Below are positions 1 through 8,265 of a stretch of 64,000 nt of DNA, in pieces. Within the stretch, counting starts at the first letter, position 1; every line of letters begins with the position of its first letter. Location: positions 6,937,501 to 7,001,500 of the forward strand of contig NZ_CP091430.1 of assembly GCF_024734895.1 (NCBI RefSeq). Reading direction: 5' to 3'. The notes below the pieces were generated by a model, which was not told where the DNA came from, did no database searches, and worked only from the letters and a program-made list of their open reading frames with translations. The position numbers and the translations under genes are program-made. The stretch comes from Paenibacillus spongiae (lineage in GTDB: Bacteria; Bacillota; Bacilli; Paenibacillales; Paenibacillaceae).

Positions 1-749
1 GTGTCGGAATCGTGTTCGCAGCCGGGGTTATTTATGCCGAGAAAGACAACATCACGGTTTTTGCGCCTCAACAGCCTGCTGCGATCTACAGTATCCCTAC
101 CGATAAGAAAATTATCGCTCTGACGTTCGACATTAGCTGGGGGGAAAAACGGGCGTTGCCCATACTTAATGTACTAAAAGAAAAGCAAGTCAACAAAGCG
201 ACCTTCTTCTTGTCCGCACCCTGGAGTCAAACCCATCCCGATATTGTGAAGAAGATCGTCGATGACGGCTATGAGGTCGGCAGCCATGGACATAAACACG
301 ATAATTACAGTACGTTCAGCGACGAAGAGATCCGTCAGCAAATTACAACTGCCCATACGATTCTATCCCAGGTGACGGGTAAAGCGCCGAACTTGATTCG
401 GCTTCCAAACGGGGATTTTGACAAGAGGGTGCTCCGCATCGCGGAAGAGCTTAACTACAAGGTCATTCAGTGGGATACCGATTCCATGGATTGGATGAAC
501 ATCGGCACGGACAAAATAATAAACCGCGTCGTGGAGAAAGCGCACCCCGGCGATATCGTCCTTCTCCATGCCAGCGATTCCAGCAAACAAACCCACGAGG
601 CGCTCCCGGTTATTATCGATCAGCTCCGGGCCAAGGGCTATGAATTCGTATCCGTGTCTGAACTAATCGCCCAAACGGAGGTTCAAGGCAAGACGGTTCA
701 GGATAAAACAGCCATGTACCAGCAGCTGGATGCTTCTGCAGGCTTTTAA
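1..749 (+). CDS. pdaB: Sporulation polysaccharide deacetylase PdaB (5' end outside window)
   Basis: A NodB-type deacetylase that in Bacillus is needed to keep spores stable after late sporulation, probably by acting on cortex peptidoglycan. The reading frame is open to the left edge and the first residues (VGIVFAAGVIYA) look like the end of a membrane or signal segment, so the true start lies upstream. Counting from the GTG at base 12, motif 1 is TFD at 38-40, the metal pair is H92 and H96, the RLPNG motif is at 130-134 and the LLH motif ends at H186. Motif 1 reads TFDISWG rather than the usual TFDDG, which is characteristic of the PdaB branch. It converges on kbaA with a 16-nt gap, as in Bacillus. 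Confidence 0.92.
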   Translation, partial: VGIVFAAGVIYAEKDNITVFAPQQPAAIYSIPTDKKIIALTFDISWGEKRALPILNVLKEKQVNKATFFLSAPWSQTHPDIVKKIVDDGYEVGSHGHKHDNYSTFSDEEIRQQITTAHTILSQVTGKAPNLIRLPNGDFDKRVLRIAEELNYKVIQWDTDSMDWMNIGTDKIINRVVEKAHPGDIVLLHASDSSKQTHEALPVIIDQLRAKGYEFVSVSELIAQTEVQGKTVQDKTAMYQQLDASAGF

Positions 750-765
750 TGTGACATAGTAAAGG

Positions 766-1404
766 CTACACGGCCGGCTTCGCATTCGCTGCGGGGTCGG
801 TCGTTTCCGTTGTATCTTTCCGAAGCAGACGATGAAGCCACATGATTTGGTAGGCATTGCATGCGAACAAAGGAACCATCATAAAGACAATGGCGGTCGG
901 ATTGCTCTCGCCGGACAGCGTCGGCCATGCTTCCAGCATCGTTACGACAAAGAGCAGGAACAAGGTCGGGATGAACGCCCCATTGTTCGTTTGTTTTACT
1001 TTGAAATAAGAAACCATCCATGAGGCTGCGGCAAGTGCAAGCGGCAGAACCCAGAACAGCCAATTATTCTGGAAAGCCTCCCGATTCTGGTACAGGATAT
1101 AACCCATACCGCCGATAGCAAATAACGTCGTGTAGGCTTGTAATGCATTCCAAAGGTATTTTTTGCGGAGAACACTCAAGGCAATGTAGTTAAGGGTTAA
1201 ATACGCAAAGAACCCCATCTGGCTAAACACCCCGAACATCAACCCCACAAGCGCCATCATGAGTGCGTTAAAGCCAGCTGCTTCTAGTCCCATAAAGCCG
1301 AAAGAAGCATCTGTCCATTGCATGATCGTCCCAATGATGATGGTTACTACCGCACCTACGGCCGCGGTACTCCAAAACAAGAAAAACCATTTGCGTAAAT
1401 TCAC
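766..1404 (-). CDS. kbaA: KinB-signalling pathway activation protein KbaA
   Basis: Integral membrane protein of 212 residues with about six hydrophobic segments and a short polar C-terminal tail rich in Thr and Ala. The family is required in Bacillus for activity of the sporulation kinase KinB, which feeds phosphate into the Spo0A phosphorelay; the mechanism is not established. Identification rests on the overall sequence pattern, the length and the gene order gerD-kbaA-pdaB. The start is GTG, preceded by a GGAGTGG ribosome binding site. It is divergent from gerD and convergent with pdaB. No enzymatic motif is visible. Confidence 0.88.
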   Translation of the reverse strand: MNLRKWFFLFWSTAAVGAVVTIIIGTIMQWTDASFGFMGLEAAGFNALMMALVGLMFGVFSQMGFFAYLTLNYIALSVLRKKYLWNALQAYTTLFAIGGMGYILYQNREAFQNNWLFWVLPLALAAASWMVSYFKVKQTNNGAFIPTLFLLFVVTMLEAWPTLSGESNPTAIVFMMVPLFACNAYQIMWLHRLLRKDTTETTDPAANAKPAV

Positions 1405-1496
1405 GTAAGGTCCACTCCTATAGGTTTATCGCATGAACATGTGCATAATCAGCCTTTATTTTACCACGTTCACAACAAAAAGCCACGATTGGTCCA

Positions 1497-1526
1497 TGAT
1501 AATCCGATGAACATTGTCGCATACTA
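1497..1526 (+). promoter_or_regulatory. Possible SigG-type promoter of gerD
   Basis: CATACTA at 1520-1526 matches the forespore SigG -10 consensus (CATnnTA). TGATAA at 1497-1502, 17 nt upstream, is a partial match to the SigG -35 element. gerD is a known SigG gene in Bacillus. The placement about 47 nt before the gerD start is sensible, but the call is by eye only. Confidence 0.42.
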
Positions 1527-1572
1527 CAGAATAAACAAACGTCGCACCATATTGAGAGGAGAGGCATGGATT

Positions 1573-2253
1573 ATGTTTAAACGCATTGTTCTGGCGGCCG
1601 CTTCCCTGATGTTGGCTGTCGTGCTTACGAGCTGTGGCTCGGAACCTTCAGGCGGACAAAGTGAAGCGCTCGGCTACAAGGACATCAAAACAATGGTCAT
1701 TGACATACTGAAGACGGAAGATGCACAAAAGGCGCTGCAGGAATCATCCATGAGCGGAAGCAGCGGAACGGGCATAAAAACAATGTCCCTTCAAGATCAA
1801 GAACAGCTTCGCATGACGGTGAAGGAGACGCTAGTCTCTCCGGAATACCACAAAGTGATCGAGAAGCTGATGACCGATCCCAAGTTTGCCGGGGAATTCG
1901 CCAAATCGATCAGCAAGGAGAATAAACAGCTCCATAAAGACTTAATGAAGGATCCTACTTATCAAAGCGATCTCATAAAAGTTCTGAAAAATCCAGAAAT
2001 GGAAAAGATGATCCTTGAGGTGCTCGACAGCGCTCAATACCGCAAGCAAATTTCTACCATTATGCAGGAATCCATGCAAAGCCCTATTTACCGTATGGAA
2101 ATGCTGGAGCTGCTAAAGAAAGCCGTTTCGGAAGAGCTGAAGCCGAAGGAACAGAAGAAATCCGGTGAAAAGAAAGGCGGCGGCGGCGGCGAAGGTGGCG
2201 GTGGTGGAGAAGGCGGCGGCGAGGAATCCGAAGGAATGAGCAGTGGATCTTAA
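1573..2253 (+). CDS. gerD: Spore germination lipoprotein GerD
   Basis: Scaffold lipoprotein of the spore inner membrane that clusters nutrient germinant receptors into the germinosome. The open frame extends 44 codons further upstream, but the ATG at 1573 follows an AGGAGAGG ribosome binding site and places a lipoprotein signal peptide at the N-terminus, with lipobox L-T-S-C and lipidated Cys21. The middle is helical and charged, with repeated MxDPKF/KNPEM-like segments. The C-terminus is Lys/Glu-rich and ends in a glycine-rich GGGGGE-type tail. The length is 226 residues. Its position between salA and kbaA matches the Bacillus order. Confidence 0.93.
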   Translation: MFKRIVLAAASLMLAVVLTSCGSEPSGGQSEALGYKDIKTMVIDILKTEDAQKALQESSMSGSSGTGIKTMSLQDQEQLRMTVKETLVSPEYHKVIEKLMTDPKFAGEFAKSISKENKQLHKDLMKDPTYQSDLIKVLKNPEMEKMILEVLDSAQYRKQISTIMQESMQSPIYRMEMLELLKKAVSEELKPKEQKKSGEKKGGGGGEGGGGGEGGGEESEGMSSGS

Positions 2254-2260
2254 TGAACTA

Positions 2261-2310
2261 AATGCCCGCTAGAGCCTGGCGTCGTTGGAAGCCATTGTCT
2301 AGCGGGCATT
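2261..2310. terminator. Bidirectional terminator between gerD and salA
   Basis: A 13-bp perfect inverted repeat (AATGCCCGCTAGA and its complement) encloses a 24-nt loop and is followed by ATTTTG on the plus strand. It sits between the two convergent stops. Confidence 0.75.
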
Positions 2311-2322
2311 ATTTTGGGTTGT

Positions 2323-3414
2323 TTACACTCCGCAGCTTGCGATAACTTTATCAGCCACTTCTAAATAAATCTGACCTATCGGGTGTTGGGCTTTATATAC
2401 CGATGGCGAGAAATCCGGTTCCGACGGATGGTTGTCCGGTTGTCCAAGCGGGATTTGCGCCAGCATCTCGGTGTTTAACGACTCGGCTAATTTCCCGCCG
2501 CCTCCCCGGCCGAAGATATATTCCGGTTCGCCGCACTTGCTGCAAACATAATAGGACATATTCTCGATGACGCCTATAATTTCATGCTCCGTCTTGATGG
2601 CCATCGCACCTGCACGGGCGGCTACGAAGGCCGCAGTCGCATGCGGCGTCGTTACGATAATTTCTTTGCTCTGCGGGATGATCTGATGAACGTCCATCGC
2701 GACATCCCCTGTTCCAGGCGGAAGATCAAGCAGCAGGTAGTCGAGCTCGCCCCATTCGATTTCGGCAAAGAAATTCCGCAGCATCTTGCCGAGCATAGGT
2801 CCGCGCCATACGATTGGAGCGTTATCTTCCACGAAGAAGCCCATCGACATGACGCTTACGCCGAATTTCTTAATCGGTATGACCCGCTCGTTTACAACCT
2901 CCGGCCGTTCATCGATGCCCATCATATCCGGCACGCTGAAGCCGTAGATGTCCGCATCGATTATGCCGACACGCTTGCCTTTGCGTGCCAGGGCTACCGC
3001 CAGATTAACCGTTACCGTAGATTTGCCTACTCCGCCCTTGCCGCTGGCGATTGCAATGAATTGTACCCCGCTCCCGGCCCTCAGAAGCGGATGCTCTTCA
3101 AGACCTGCCCCGTGACCCTGCACCGGGTTTCCTGAGGCTGCTCCTCCTTGTGACTGCTGCGTGCTTCCCGCGGCAGGCGTTTGCCCCTCAGAAGTCCTGA
3201 ATCTGCAATGCACCTTCTCCACGCCACGCTCTGCCAGCGCTTGACGAAGCGCAGCCTCGAATGAAGGCTGCGCCGCCTCGCTGATTCCCACAACGGTCAT
3301 GGCCACTTGCCCTTCCTTCACGACTATATCACGGAAGGCCGCAGTCGAATCCGCGCTATTATATTCGGCCGCTATCGCTTCGGCGGCCGCTAATACGTCC
3401 TCACGGGTCAACAT
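2323..3414 (-). CDS. salA: Mrp/ApbC-family P-loop ATPase (SalA)
   Basis: Cytosolic P-loop NTPase of the Mrp/NBP35 family, which act as iron-sulfur cluster carriers; in Bacillus the orthologue SalA also influences transcription of scoC and exoprotease genes. Residues 1-75 form an FSCA/DUF59-like domain, then a low-complexity Gly/Gln linker (80-105). The ATPase domain carries a deviant Walker A, GKGGVGKS, at 125-132, the D-A-D-I-Y-G switch near 153-158, LLDLPPGTGD near 228-237, and the conserved cluster-binding pair C291-x2-C294. The length of 363 is normal. A promoter-like element lies about 75 nt upstream. Confidence 0.93.
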   Translation of the reverse strand: MLTREDVLAAAEAIAAEYNSADSTAAFRDIVVKEGQVAMTVVGISEAAQPSFEAALRQALAERGVEKVHCRFRTSEGQTPAAGSTQQSQGGAASGNPVQGHGAGLEEHPLLRAGSGVQFIAIASGKGGVGKSTVTVNLAVALARKGKRVGIIDADIYGFSVPDMMGIDERPEVVNERVIPIKKFGVSVMSMGFFVEDNAPIVWRGPMLGKMLRNFFAEIEWGELDYLLLDLPPGTGDVAMDVHQIIPQSKEIIVTTPHATAAFVAARAGAMAIKTEHEIIGVIENMSYYVCSKCGEPEYIFGRGGGGKLAESLNTEMLAQIPLGQPDNHPSEPDFSPSVYKAQHPIGQIYLEVADKVIASCGV

Positions 3415-3488
3415 TGTCGTTCATCTCCTCTATCGATCGCAGGCAGCAAAGCAGTTTCACCTGTCATGCCGCACCGTGTACTGCATTT

Positions 3489-3516
3489 AGTATACCATAG
3501 ATTGTCCCATATCCAA
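3489..3516 (-). promoter_or_regulatory. Predicted SigA promoter of salA
   Basis: On the minus strand, TTGGAT (-35) and TATACT (-10) are separated by 16 nt. The start site would fall about 70 nt before the salA ATG. Confidence 0.5.
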
Positions 3517-3553
3517 GGGATAGGACACGTATCCTTTTCCTTATTCGTTCGCG

Positions 3554-4330
3554 TCAGCTTCCGGATTTCCCCTGCTTCGCCCCCCACTTTTCCCCTGCGC
3601 TGTAACGCAAAATTCCTTGATAGATGGAGGCCGCTACCTTCTTCTGATAATCGGCATCCACCAGCCGCCCGGCTTCGCTCGGATTGGATAAGAATCCGAC
3701 TTCCACCAACGTTGTCGGAATATTCTCCATCGCTTTCAACACATATACATCGTTTTTCTTCGCCGGAAGCCGCTCCGTGTTCTCCAGATTTCGGCGAATC
3801 TCGTCTTGGATAAAGGAAGCGAGCAGCGAATTATCCGGATGATTCGGATAAAAGAAGGTCTGGGCGCCGGACCATCGCGGTGAAGGTATACTATTCATAT
3901 GAATGCTTATAAACATGCTGGCATTCTGATCCTTCACATACTGAACCCGCTGTACTAAATCTTCCGTCTTTCTCCTGCTTGGCTTTCGGGTGCCTTCTTG
4001 AGCCAGATCATAATCGCCTTCACGAGTCATGACGACGATAGCGCCTGCTTGCTGCAAATAGTCGCGCAATTGCAGCGCAATCGCCAAATTCAGATCCTTC
4101 TCGATCGCGCCTTGCTTGCTCACCGCCCCGCCGTCTGCGCCGCCATGCCCCGCATCAAGTGCGATTGTCTTACCTGATAACGGAAGCGTCCAATACGTCC
4201 ATGTCCGCGTGGACGGTACGTCCTGCGACAGCAGAACAACCGTTAGCAGCACCGCGGCCATTCCCAAGCCAACCCGAAGCATTCCCCGGTATGTAATCCA
4301 GACAATAACCCGTTTCCTCAAAAAAACCAC
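3554..4330 (-). CDS. cwlD: N-acetylmuramoyl-L-alanine amidase CwlD
   Basis: Zinc amidase (Amidase_3) that removes peptide side chains so that muramic-delta-lactam can form in spore cortex, a requirement for cortex lysis at germination. A membrane anchor or uncleaved signal segment occupies residues 18-35. Zinc ligands are H62 (DAGHGG), E77 (GAIEKD) and H144 (SIHMNS), and the catalytic glutamate is E210 (VEVGFLSN). The predicted GTG start has only a poor ribosome binding site; an internal ATG at codon 17 is an alternative, so the N-terminus is uncertain. Downstream salA is co-oriented but appears to have its own promoter. Confidence 0.93.
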   Translation of the reverse strand: MVFLRKRVIVWITYRGMLRVGLGMAAVLLTVVLLSQDVPSTRTWTYWTLPLSGKTIALDAGHGGADGGAVSKQGAIEKDLNLAIALQLRDYLQQAGAIVVMTREGDYDLAQEGTRKPSRRKTEDLVQRVQYVKDQNASMFISIHMNSIPSPRWSGAQTFFYPNHPDNSLLASFIQDEIRRNLENTERLPAKKNDVYVLKAMENIPTTLVEVGFLSNPSEAGRLVDADYQKKVAASIYQGILRYSAGEKWGAKQGKSGS

Positions 4331-4434
4331 CCCAATTCCACAGCGATAAATAGGTGCATGCCACAGGGCATTGCGCTCTCTATCATCATATGGGACGAGG
4401 TGGTATGTTATGCGAATAAGGGCATGCTTGATTA

Positions 4435-5601
4435 TTAGCTTACAGGCTGCTCTGCCATTCCTTCGATCAAAATCTTAGCCACTTCCGGACGGGAGAACTC
4501 CGGCGGCGGGCAGATACCGTCACGCAGCAAGGCGCGAACCTTCGTACCCGACAATGTCAGATGATCCGCTTTGTCATGCGGGCATGTTTTGCTGGAAGCC
4601 ATATTGCCGCATTTCGTACAGAAGAAGCTGTGTTCAAAGTATAGCGGAGTAATACCCAACTCTTCGATTGGGAACGTCTTCAATAGATCTTGCGCTTCGT
4701 AAGTCCCGTAATAGTCGCCTACCCCCGCATGGTCGCGTCCGACGATGAAATGCGTGCAGCCGTAGTTTTTGCGAACCATCGCATGGAATATCGCTTCACG
4801 GGGTCCCGCATAACGCATAGCTGCAGGGAATACGCCGAGAAATACGCGGTCAGCCGGATAGTAGTTCTCAAGCAGCGCGATATAGCTTTTCATTCTGACA
4901 TTGGCTGGGACATCATCCGATTTGGTTTCGCCAACAAGCGGATTCAAGAATAAAGCGTCGACGATTTCCATTGCACACTTCTGAATATATTCGTGAGCCC
5001 GGTGAACCGGGTTCCGTGTCTGGAAGCCGACAATCGTCTTCCAGCCCTTCTCCGCAAAGATGCGCCGCGTTTCAGCCGGGTCAAAATAAAACTCATTGAA
5101 TTTCTCCGGTACGGGACGGTTCAATACGGTAATAGGGCCGCCAACATAAGTAGATGGGCGTGCAAACAGCTTGGCAACGCCGGGATGCTCTTCGTCATCC
5201 GTCTTAAAAATATGGACAGCTTCACGCTGCTGGTCCACCTTATATATACTTTCAATATCGATAATGGCATAAATAATTCCGTCTTCGCCAATCAGGGATG
5301 CACGCTTTCCCGTCGAAAGCACCGATGCTTCATGATCCTCCACAGCCAATGTAATCGGAATGCTCCACACGGTTCCGTCTGCTAAGCGCATGCGCTCGAC
5401 TACGGAATGGTAATCCGCTTCATTCAAGAATCCGGTTAATGGCGAAAAAGCACCGACCCCGATCAGATCCAAGTCCGATATGGTCCATGTGTTAACAAGA
5501 ATGGAAGGTAATGATGCGGCCTCAGCCAGAAGCGTCTCGCGTTGTGTTCCAGTTTCAATTCGGTTGATTAATACGCCGCCATGCGGCAGTATGCTGCTCA
5601 T
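4435..5601 (-). CDS. sat: Sulfate adenylyltransferase (ATP sulfurylase)
   Basis: Catalyses ATP + sulfate to adenosine-5'-phosphosulfate (APS), the first step of assimilatory sulfate reduction. The ATG at 5601 follows AGGAGG at a 12-nt spacing; the open frame starts 11 codons earlier without support. The protein has 388 residues, with a PUA-like N-terminal domain, the nucleotide-binding QTRNPVHRAH motif at 194-203 and GRDHAG at 288-293. A probable structural zinc site involves C328-x2-C331 and C340. There is no fused APS kinase. It follows cysH by 16 nt, and the pair sits in a cluster where Bacillus has other genes. Confidence 0.95.
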   Translation of the reverse strand: MSSILPHGGVLINRIETGTQRETLLAEAASLPSILVNTWTISDLDLIGVGAFSPLTGFLNEADYHSVVERMRLADGTVWSIPITLAVEDHEASVLSTGKRASLIGEDGIIYAIIDIESIYKVDQQREAVHIFKTDDEEHPGVAKLFARPSTYVGGPITVLNRPVPEKFNEFYFDPAETRRIFAEKGWKTIVGFQTRNPVHRAHEYIQKCAMEIVDALFLNPLVGETKSDDVPANVRMKSYIALLENYYPADRVFLGVFPAAMRYAGPREAIFHAMVRKNYGCTHFIVGRDHAGVGDYYGTYEAQDLLKTFPIEELGITPLYFEHSFFCTKCGNMASSKTCPHDKADHLTLSGTKVRALLRDGICPPPEFSRPEVAKILIEGMAEQPVS

Positions 5602-5617
5602 GTTCGTCTTTAGCCTC

Positions 5618-6310
5618 CTATTTGTGTAAACCACACTCCGTTTTTACTTGCCCTGCCCATCGACCTGCACGCGGATCTTCCCCAGGCATAACCTGACGCG
5701 TACAATGCTCACACCCTATGCTCGGGTAGTTATTATCATGTAACGGATTATAGTATACCTTGTTTGCCCGAATATAGCTCCAAACATTTTCATTGCTCCA
5801 GCTCGCAATGGGATTAAATTTGATGAGACCGAATTTCGTGTCATACTCAATTTTTTTGGCATTCGCGCGCGTTGGTGCTTGATCTCGGCGAATTCCGGTA
5901 ATCCAGGCATCATATTTCGATAAAATTTGGGTGAGCGGCTCTACCTTCCGAATGTTGCAGCATTGATTAGCATCACTTTTCCACAACTCCGGCCCAAACT
6001 GTTCACTTTGTTCTTCCGGCGTCAATGCCGGTTTCACTTCTACGAACTTCATCCCGTAGCGTTCCATCATTTTATCCCGTGTTTCGTAGGTTTCTTTAAA
6101 GTGAAAGTCCGTGTCCAGGTAGAAGACATCTGTCTTCGGACTAATCTTCTGCAGCATATCGACGATTACGACATCTTCCGCTCCGAAGCTGCATGCGAAT
6201 GTAATATTAGGGAAGGTTTCCACTGCATATTGTATGATTGCTTCAGGCGTTGCGCCCTCAAGCTCCTCCGCTTTTTGTTTCACAAGAGCTTCCTTCTCAA
6301 AAAGATTCAT
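5618..6310 (-). CDS. cysH: Assimilatory adenylyl-sulfate (APS/PAPS) reductase
   Basis: Thioredoxin-dependent reductase releasing sulfite from APS (or PAPS). The chosen ATG lies behind GGAGGTATTC; the longer frame (GTG at 6394) lacks a ribosome binding site and overlaps the promoter. Of 230 residues, SFGAED (41-46) is the PP-loop. C117-C118 and C200-x2-C203 are the four ligands of the [4Fe-4S] cluster typical of APS reductases, and C226 in ECGLHK is the catalytic cysteine. The cluster motif, and a neighbouring sat without APS kinase, argue for APS as substrate. It heads a two-gene operon with its own promoter; sulfite reductase is not in view. Confidence 0.94.
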   Translation of the reverse strand: MNLFEKEALVKQKAEELEGATPEAIIQYAVETFPNITFACSFGAEDVVIVDMLQKISPKTDVFYLDTDFHFKETYETRDKMMERYGMKFVEVKPALTPEEQSEQFGPELWKSDANQCCNIRKVEPLTQILSKYDAWITGIRRDQAPTRANAKKIEYDTKFGLIKFNPIASWSNENVWSYIRANKVYYNPLHDNNYPSIGCEHCTRQVMPGEDPRAGRWAGQVKTECGLHK

Positions 6311-6361
6311 CACGAATACCTCCGTTAATAAGTTAATTCCAAGTAAGTTGATCTGCTTTAT

Positions 6362-6390
6362 ATTATACGTCGGATATTCGTTTTGTTCAA
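6362..6390 (-). promoter_or_regulatory. cysH: Predicted SigA promoter of cysH-sat
   Basis: TTGAAC and a perfect TATAAT lie on the minus strand with a 17-nt spacer, placing the start site about 45 nt before the cysH ATG. An AT-rich TTGGAATT sequence (6335-6342) lies between start site and gene. It resembles half of a CymR-type operator but is not a full match. Confidence 0.68.
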
Positions 6391-6411
6391 TCACCTAATT
6401 ATTATAATGAC

Positions 6412-6446
6412 AAAAAAACCCTTCTCTGCATGGCAGAAAAGGGTTT
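6412..6446 (-). terminator. Terminator of rplM-rpsI
   Basis: On the minus strand, AAACCCTTTTCTGC pairs with its imperfect complement across a 3-nt loop and is followed by seven U residues. It lies directly after the rpsI stop. Confidence 0.85.
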
Positions 6447-6459
6447 GTAGATGATAAAA

Positions 6460-6852
6460 TTAACGTTTCGAGAACTGTGGCGCGCGGCGGGCCGCTTTCA
6501 GGCCGTATTTCTTACGTTCTTTCATACGTGGGTCACGAGTCAAGAATCCAGCGCGTTTCAGAGCTGGACGGAATTCCGGGTCGGCTTTGAGCAATGCACG
6601 GGAAATACCGTGACGGATTGCACCGGCTTGACCGGAGATGCCTCCACCGTGTGCGATAACGAGAATGTCATACTTGCTTCCCGTTTCAGTCAACGCTAGT
6701 GGTTGTTTCACAATCAGTTTGAGTGTTTCGAGACCGAAGTAGTCGTTAAGGTCACGTTTATTAATAATGATTCGTCCTTCACCTGGCACGAGGCGTACAC
6801 GTGCTACAGAGTGTTTACGACGACCGGTTCCATAGTATTGAACTTGAGCCAT
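6460..6852 (-). CDS. rpsI: Small-subunit ribosomal protein S9 (uS9)
   Basis: Binds the 16S rRNA head near the P site; the basic C-terminal tail ending in QFSKR reaches the P-site tRNA anticodon. The length of 130 residues is the family norm. Motifs seen are the N-terminal YYGTGRRKHSVARVR and the GGG...GQAGAIRHGI segment. It is the second gene of the rplM-rpsI operon, 20 nt after rplM, and is followed by a strong terminator. Confidence 0.98.
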   Translation of the reverse strand: MAQVQYYGTGRRKHSVARVRLVPGEGRIIINKRDLNDYFGLETLKLIVKQPLALTETGSKYDILVIAHGGGISGQAGAIRHGISRALLKADPEFRPALKRAGFLTRDPRMKERKKYGLKAARRAPQFSKR

Positions 6853-6872
6853 GAAACTGTCCTCCCTTTCAA

Positions 6873-7310
6873 TTAACCGCGAAGTTCATAAACTTCTGGG
6901 TTTTGAGCTTGATGTGGATGTACCGAACCGGCATATACTTTCAGTTTAAGCTTCATTTTGTCGCCTAGGCGATTTTTTGGAAGCATGCCATGAATTGCTT
7001 GTTCCAGAACTCTTTCTGGTGTCTTTTTGATCATTTCATGTGCAGGAGTCACTTTCAAACCACCTTGGTAGTGGGAGTGACGGTAGTACATTTTGTTTTG
7101 CATTTTCTTGCCTGTAAGAACGATTTTCTCTGCATTGATAACGACAACAAAGTCGCCTGTGTCCACGTGCGGTGTAAACTCTGGCTTGTGTTTACCGCGA
7201 ATCAAGCTGGCTGCTTCGCTAGCCAGACGGCCAAGCGTTTTGCCTTCCGCATCGATGACGTACCATTTGCGTTCAACTTCATTTGGCTTAGCCATATAGG
7301 TGGTGCGCAT
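6873..7310 (-). CDS. rplM: Large-subunit ribosomal protein L13 (uL13)
   Basis: Early-assembling 50S protein of 145 residues. The start MRTTYMA matches the extended Firmicute N-terminus (MRTTPMA in Bacillus). Recognisable are ERKWYVIDAEGKTLGRLAS, the RGKHKPEFTPHVDTGD segment and the C-terminal HPHQAQNPEVYELRG. It has its own promoter and a structured leader of about 150 nt that may mediate feedback control. Confidence 0.98.
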   Translation of the reverse strand: MRTTYMAKPNEVERKWYVIDAEGKTLGRLASEAASLIRGKHKPEFTPHVDTGDFVVVINAEKIVLTGKKMQNKMYYRHSHYQGGLKVTPAHEMIKKTPERVLEQAIHGMLPKNRLGDKMKLKLKVYAGSVHPHQAQNPEVYELRG

Positions 7311-7464
7311 GGATGATCCTCCTTATTCATGTAACAACCGTTCATGTATACACGTTCTCATGTATGAAGAAACGTTGCCGTTTCATCGGTTTAATCGTTT
7401 ATTGTTGGGATGTTGCTATTGGCTGACTAAGTCGGGGCTGTGGGAGAGCCACTTAGAAAGCACA
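7311..7464 (-). promoter_or_regulatory. Structured 5' leader of rplM (candidate L13 leader)
   Basis: The region between the predicted start site and the rplM ATG has two clear hairpins. CTAAGT...ACTTAG lies at 7427-7456, with GGC/GCC pairs further inside. GAAACG-GCAA-CGTTTC lies at 7369-7384 with a GCAA tetraloop. Firmicute rplM-rpsI operons are known to carry an L13-responsive leader at this place. I assign it from position and hairpins, not from a covariance model. Confidence 0.55.
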
Positions 7465-7470
7465 AGTTAT

Positions 7471-7499
7471 ATTCTACTATATATAGGGCCTATGTGCAA
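7471..7499 (-). promoter_or_regulatory. rplM: Predicted SigA promoter of rplM-rpsI
   Basis: TTGCAC and TAGAAT are separated by exactly 17 nt on the minus strand, giving a leader of roughly 155 nt. Confidence 0.7.
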
Positions 7500-7524
7500 G
7501 CAGATTATTCGAAGTATAAGCCAA

Positions 7525-8265
7525 CTACTCCGGGTATTCCACCTGCAGCAAGGTTAGCCCCTGGGGCGGTGCTGTCGGACCTGCTTTCGTGCGGTCTTTC
7601 TGCACCAGAATAGAAGGGATATCCTGTGCTTTCATTTTGCCTTCTCCGACCCAGATCGCTGTGCCGGCTATGATTCGCACCATGTTGTATAAGAACCCAT
7701 TGCCTGTCACGAATATATCCAGCCGGCCATCTCCATCAGCAAGTCTTGCTTCATAGATGGTTCTGACATGACTCGGCTGTGTTGATTGCGGTGAGGCAAA
7801 GGACGTGTAATCATGTTCACCGACCAGCGCGTTCAGCGCTTCTCTCATCGCAGGTACATGAAGCGGCGCATAATGATGAACCCGATAACGCCGATGAAAT
7901 ACATCCGGATATTGATTCGTATCGATCGTGTACTGATACGTCTTGCGCTTCGCGGAATGACGGGAATGAAACTCCGGCGGTACTTCATCGGAATGAATGA
8001 CAACGATGTCTTCCGGCATTCGCGCGTTGATGGCATAGGTCCAACGTTCGGCAGGAATTCGGGAATTCGTCTGAAAGTTAATCACCTGGCCACGCGCATG
8101 AACGCCAGCATCCGTTCGGCCCGAACCAATAATCCGAATATCTTCATTCGACAGCGCCCTTATGGCCGATTCAAGAACATCTTGGATCGTGTTGCCGCTT
8201 GGCTGCGTCTGAAAGCCGTTATAACTTGTTCCGTCATAGCTGACAATCATTCGGATGTTCTTCAC
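7525..8265 (-). CDS. truA: tRNA pseudouridine(38-40) synthase TruA
   Basis: Isomerises uridine to pseudouridine at positions 38-40 of the tRNA anticodon stem-loop. The catalytic aspartate is D52 in GSGRTDAGVHA. Other family signatures are SYDGTSYNGFQTQP near the N-terminus and FLYNMVRIIAGT near residue 195. The length is 246. The start is GTG with an AAGGAGGCG ribosome binding site; an ATG reading is not available nearby. It lies directly after the rplQ terminator, whereas most relatives have the ecfA1-ecfA2-ecfT genes in between. Confidence 0.96.
   Translation of the reverse strand: MKNIRMIVSYDGTSYNGFQTQPSGNTIQDVLESAIRALSNEDIRIIGSGRTDAGVHARGQVINFQTNSRIPAERWTYAINARMPEDIVVIHSDEVPPEFHSRHSAKRKTYQYTIDTNQYPDVFHRRYRVHHYAPLHVPAMREALNALVGEHDYTSFASPQSTQPSHVRTIYEARLADGDGRLDIFVTGNGFLYNMVRIIAGTAIWVGEGKMKAQDIPSILVQKDRTKAGPTAPPQGLTLLQVEYPE

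Noticed and set aside
2584..3135. 183-codon plus-strand ORF opposite salA
   Set aside because: Shadow of the P-loop ATPase gene; no ribosome binding site or domain.
6330..6345. CymR operator before cysH
   Set aside because: Only TTGGAATT matches; the rest of the known consensus does not, so it is mentioned but not annotated.
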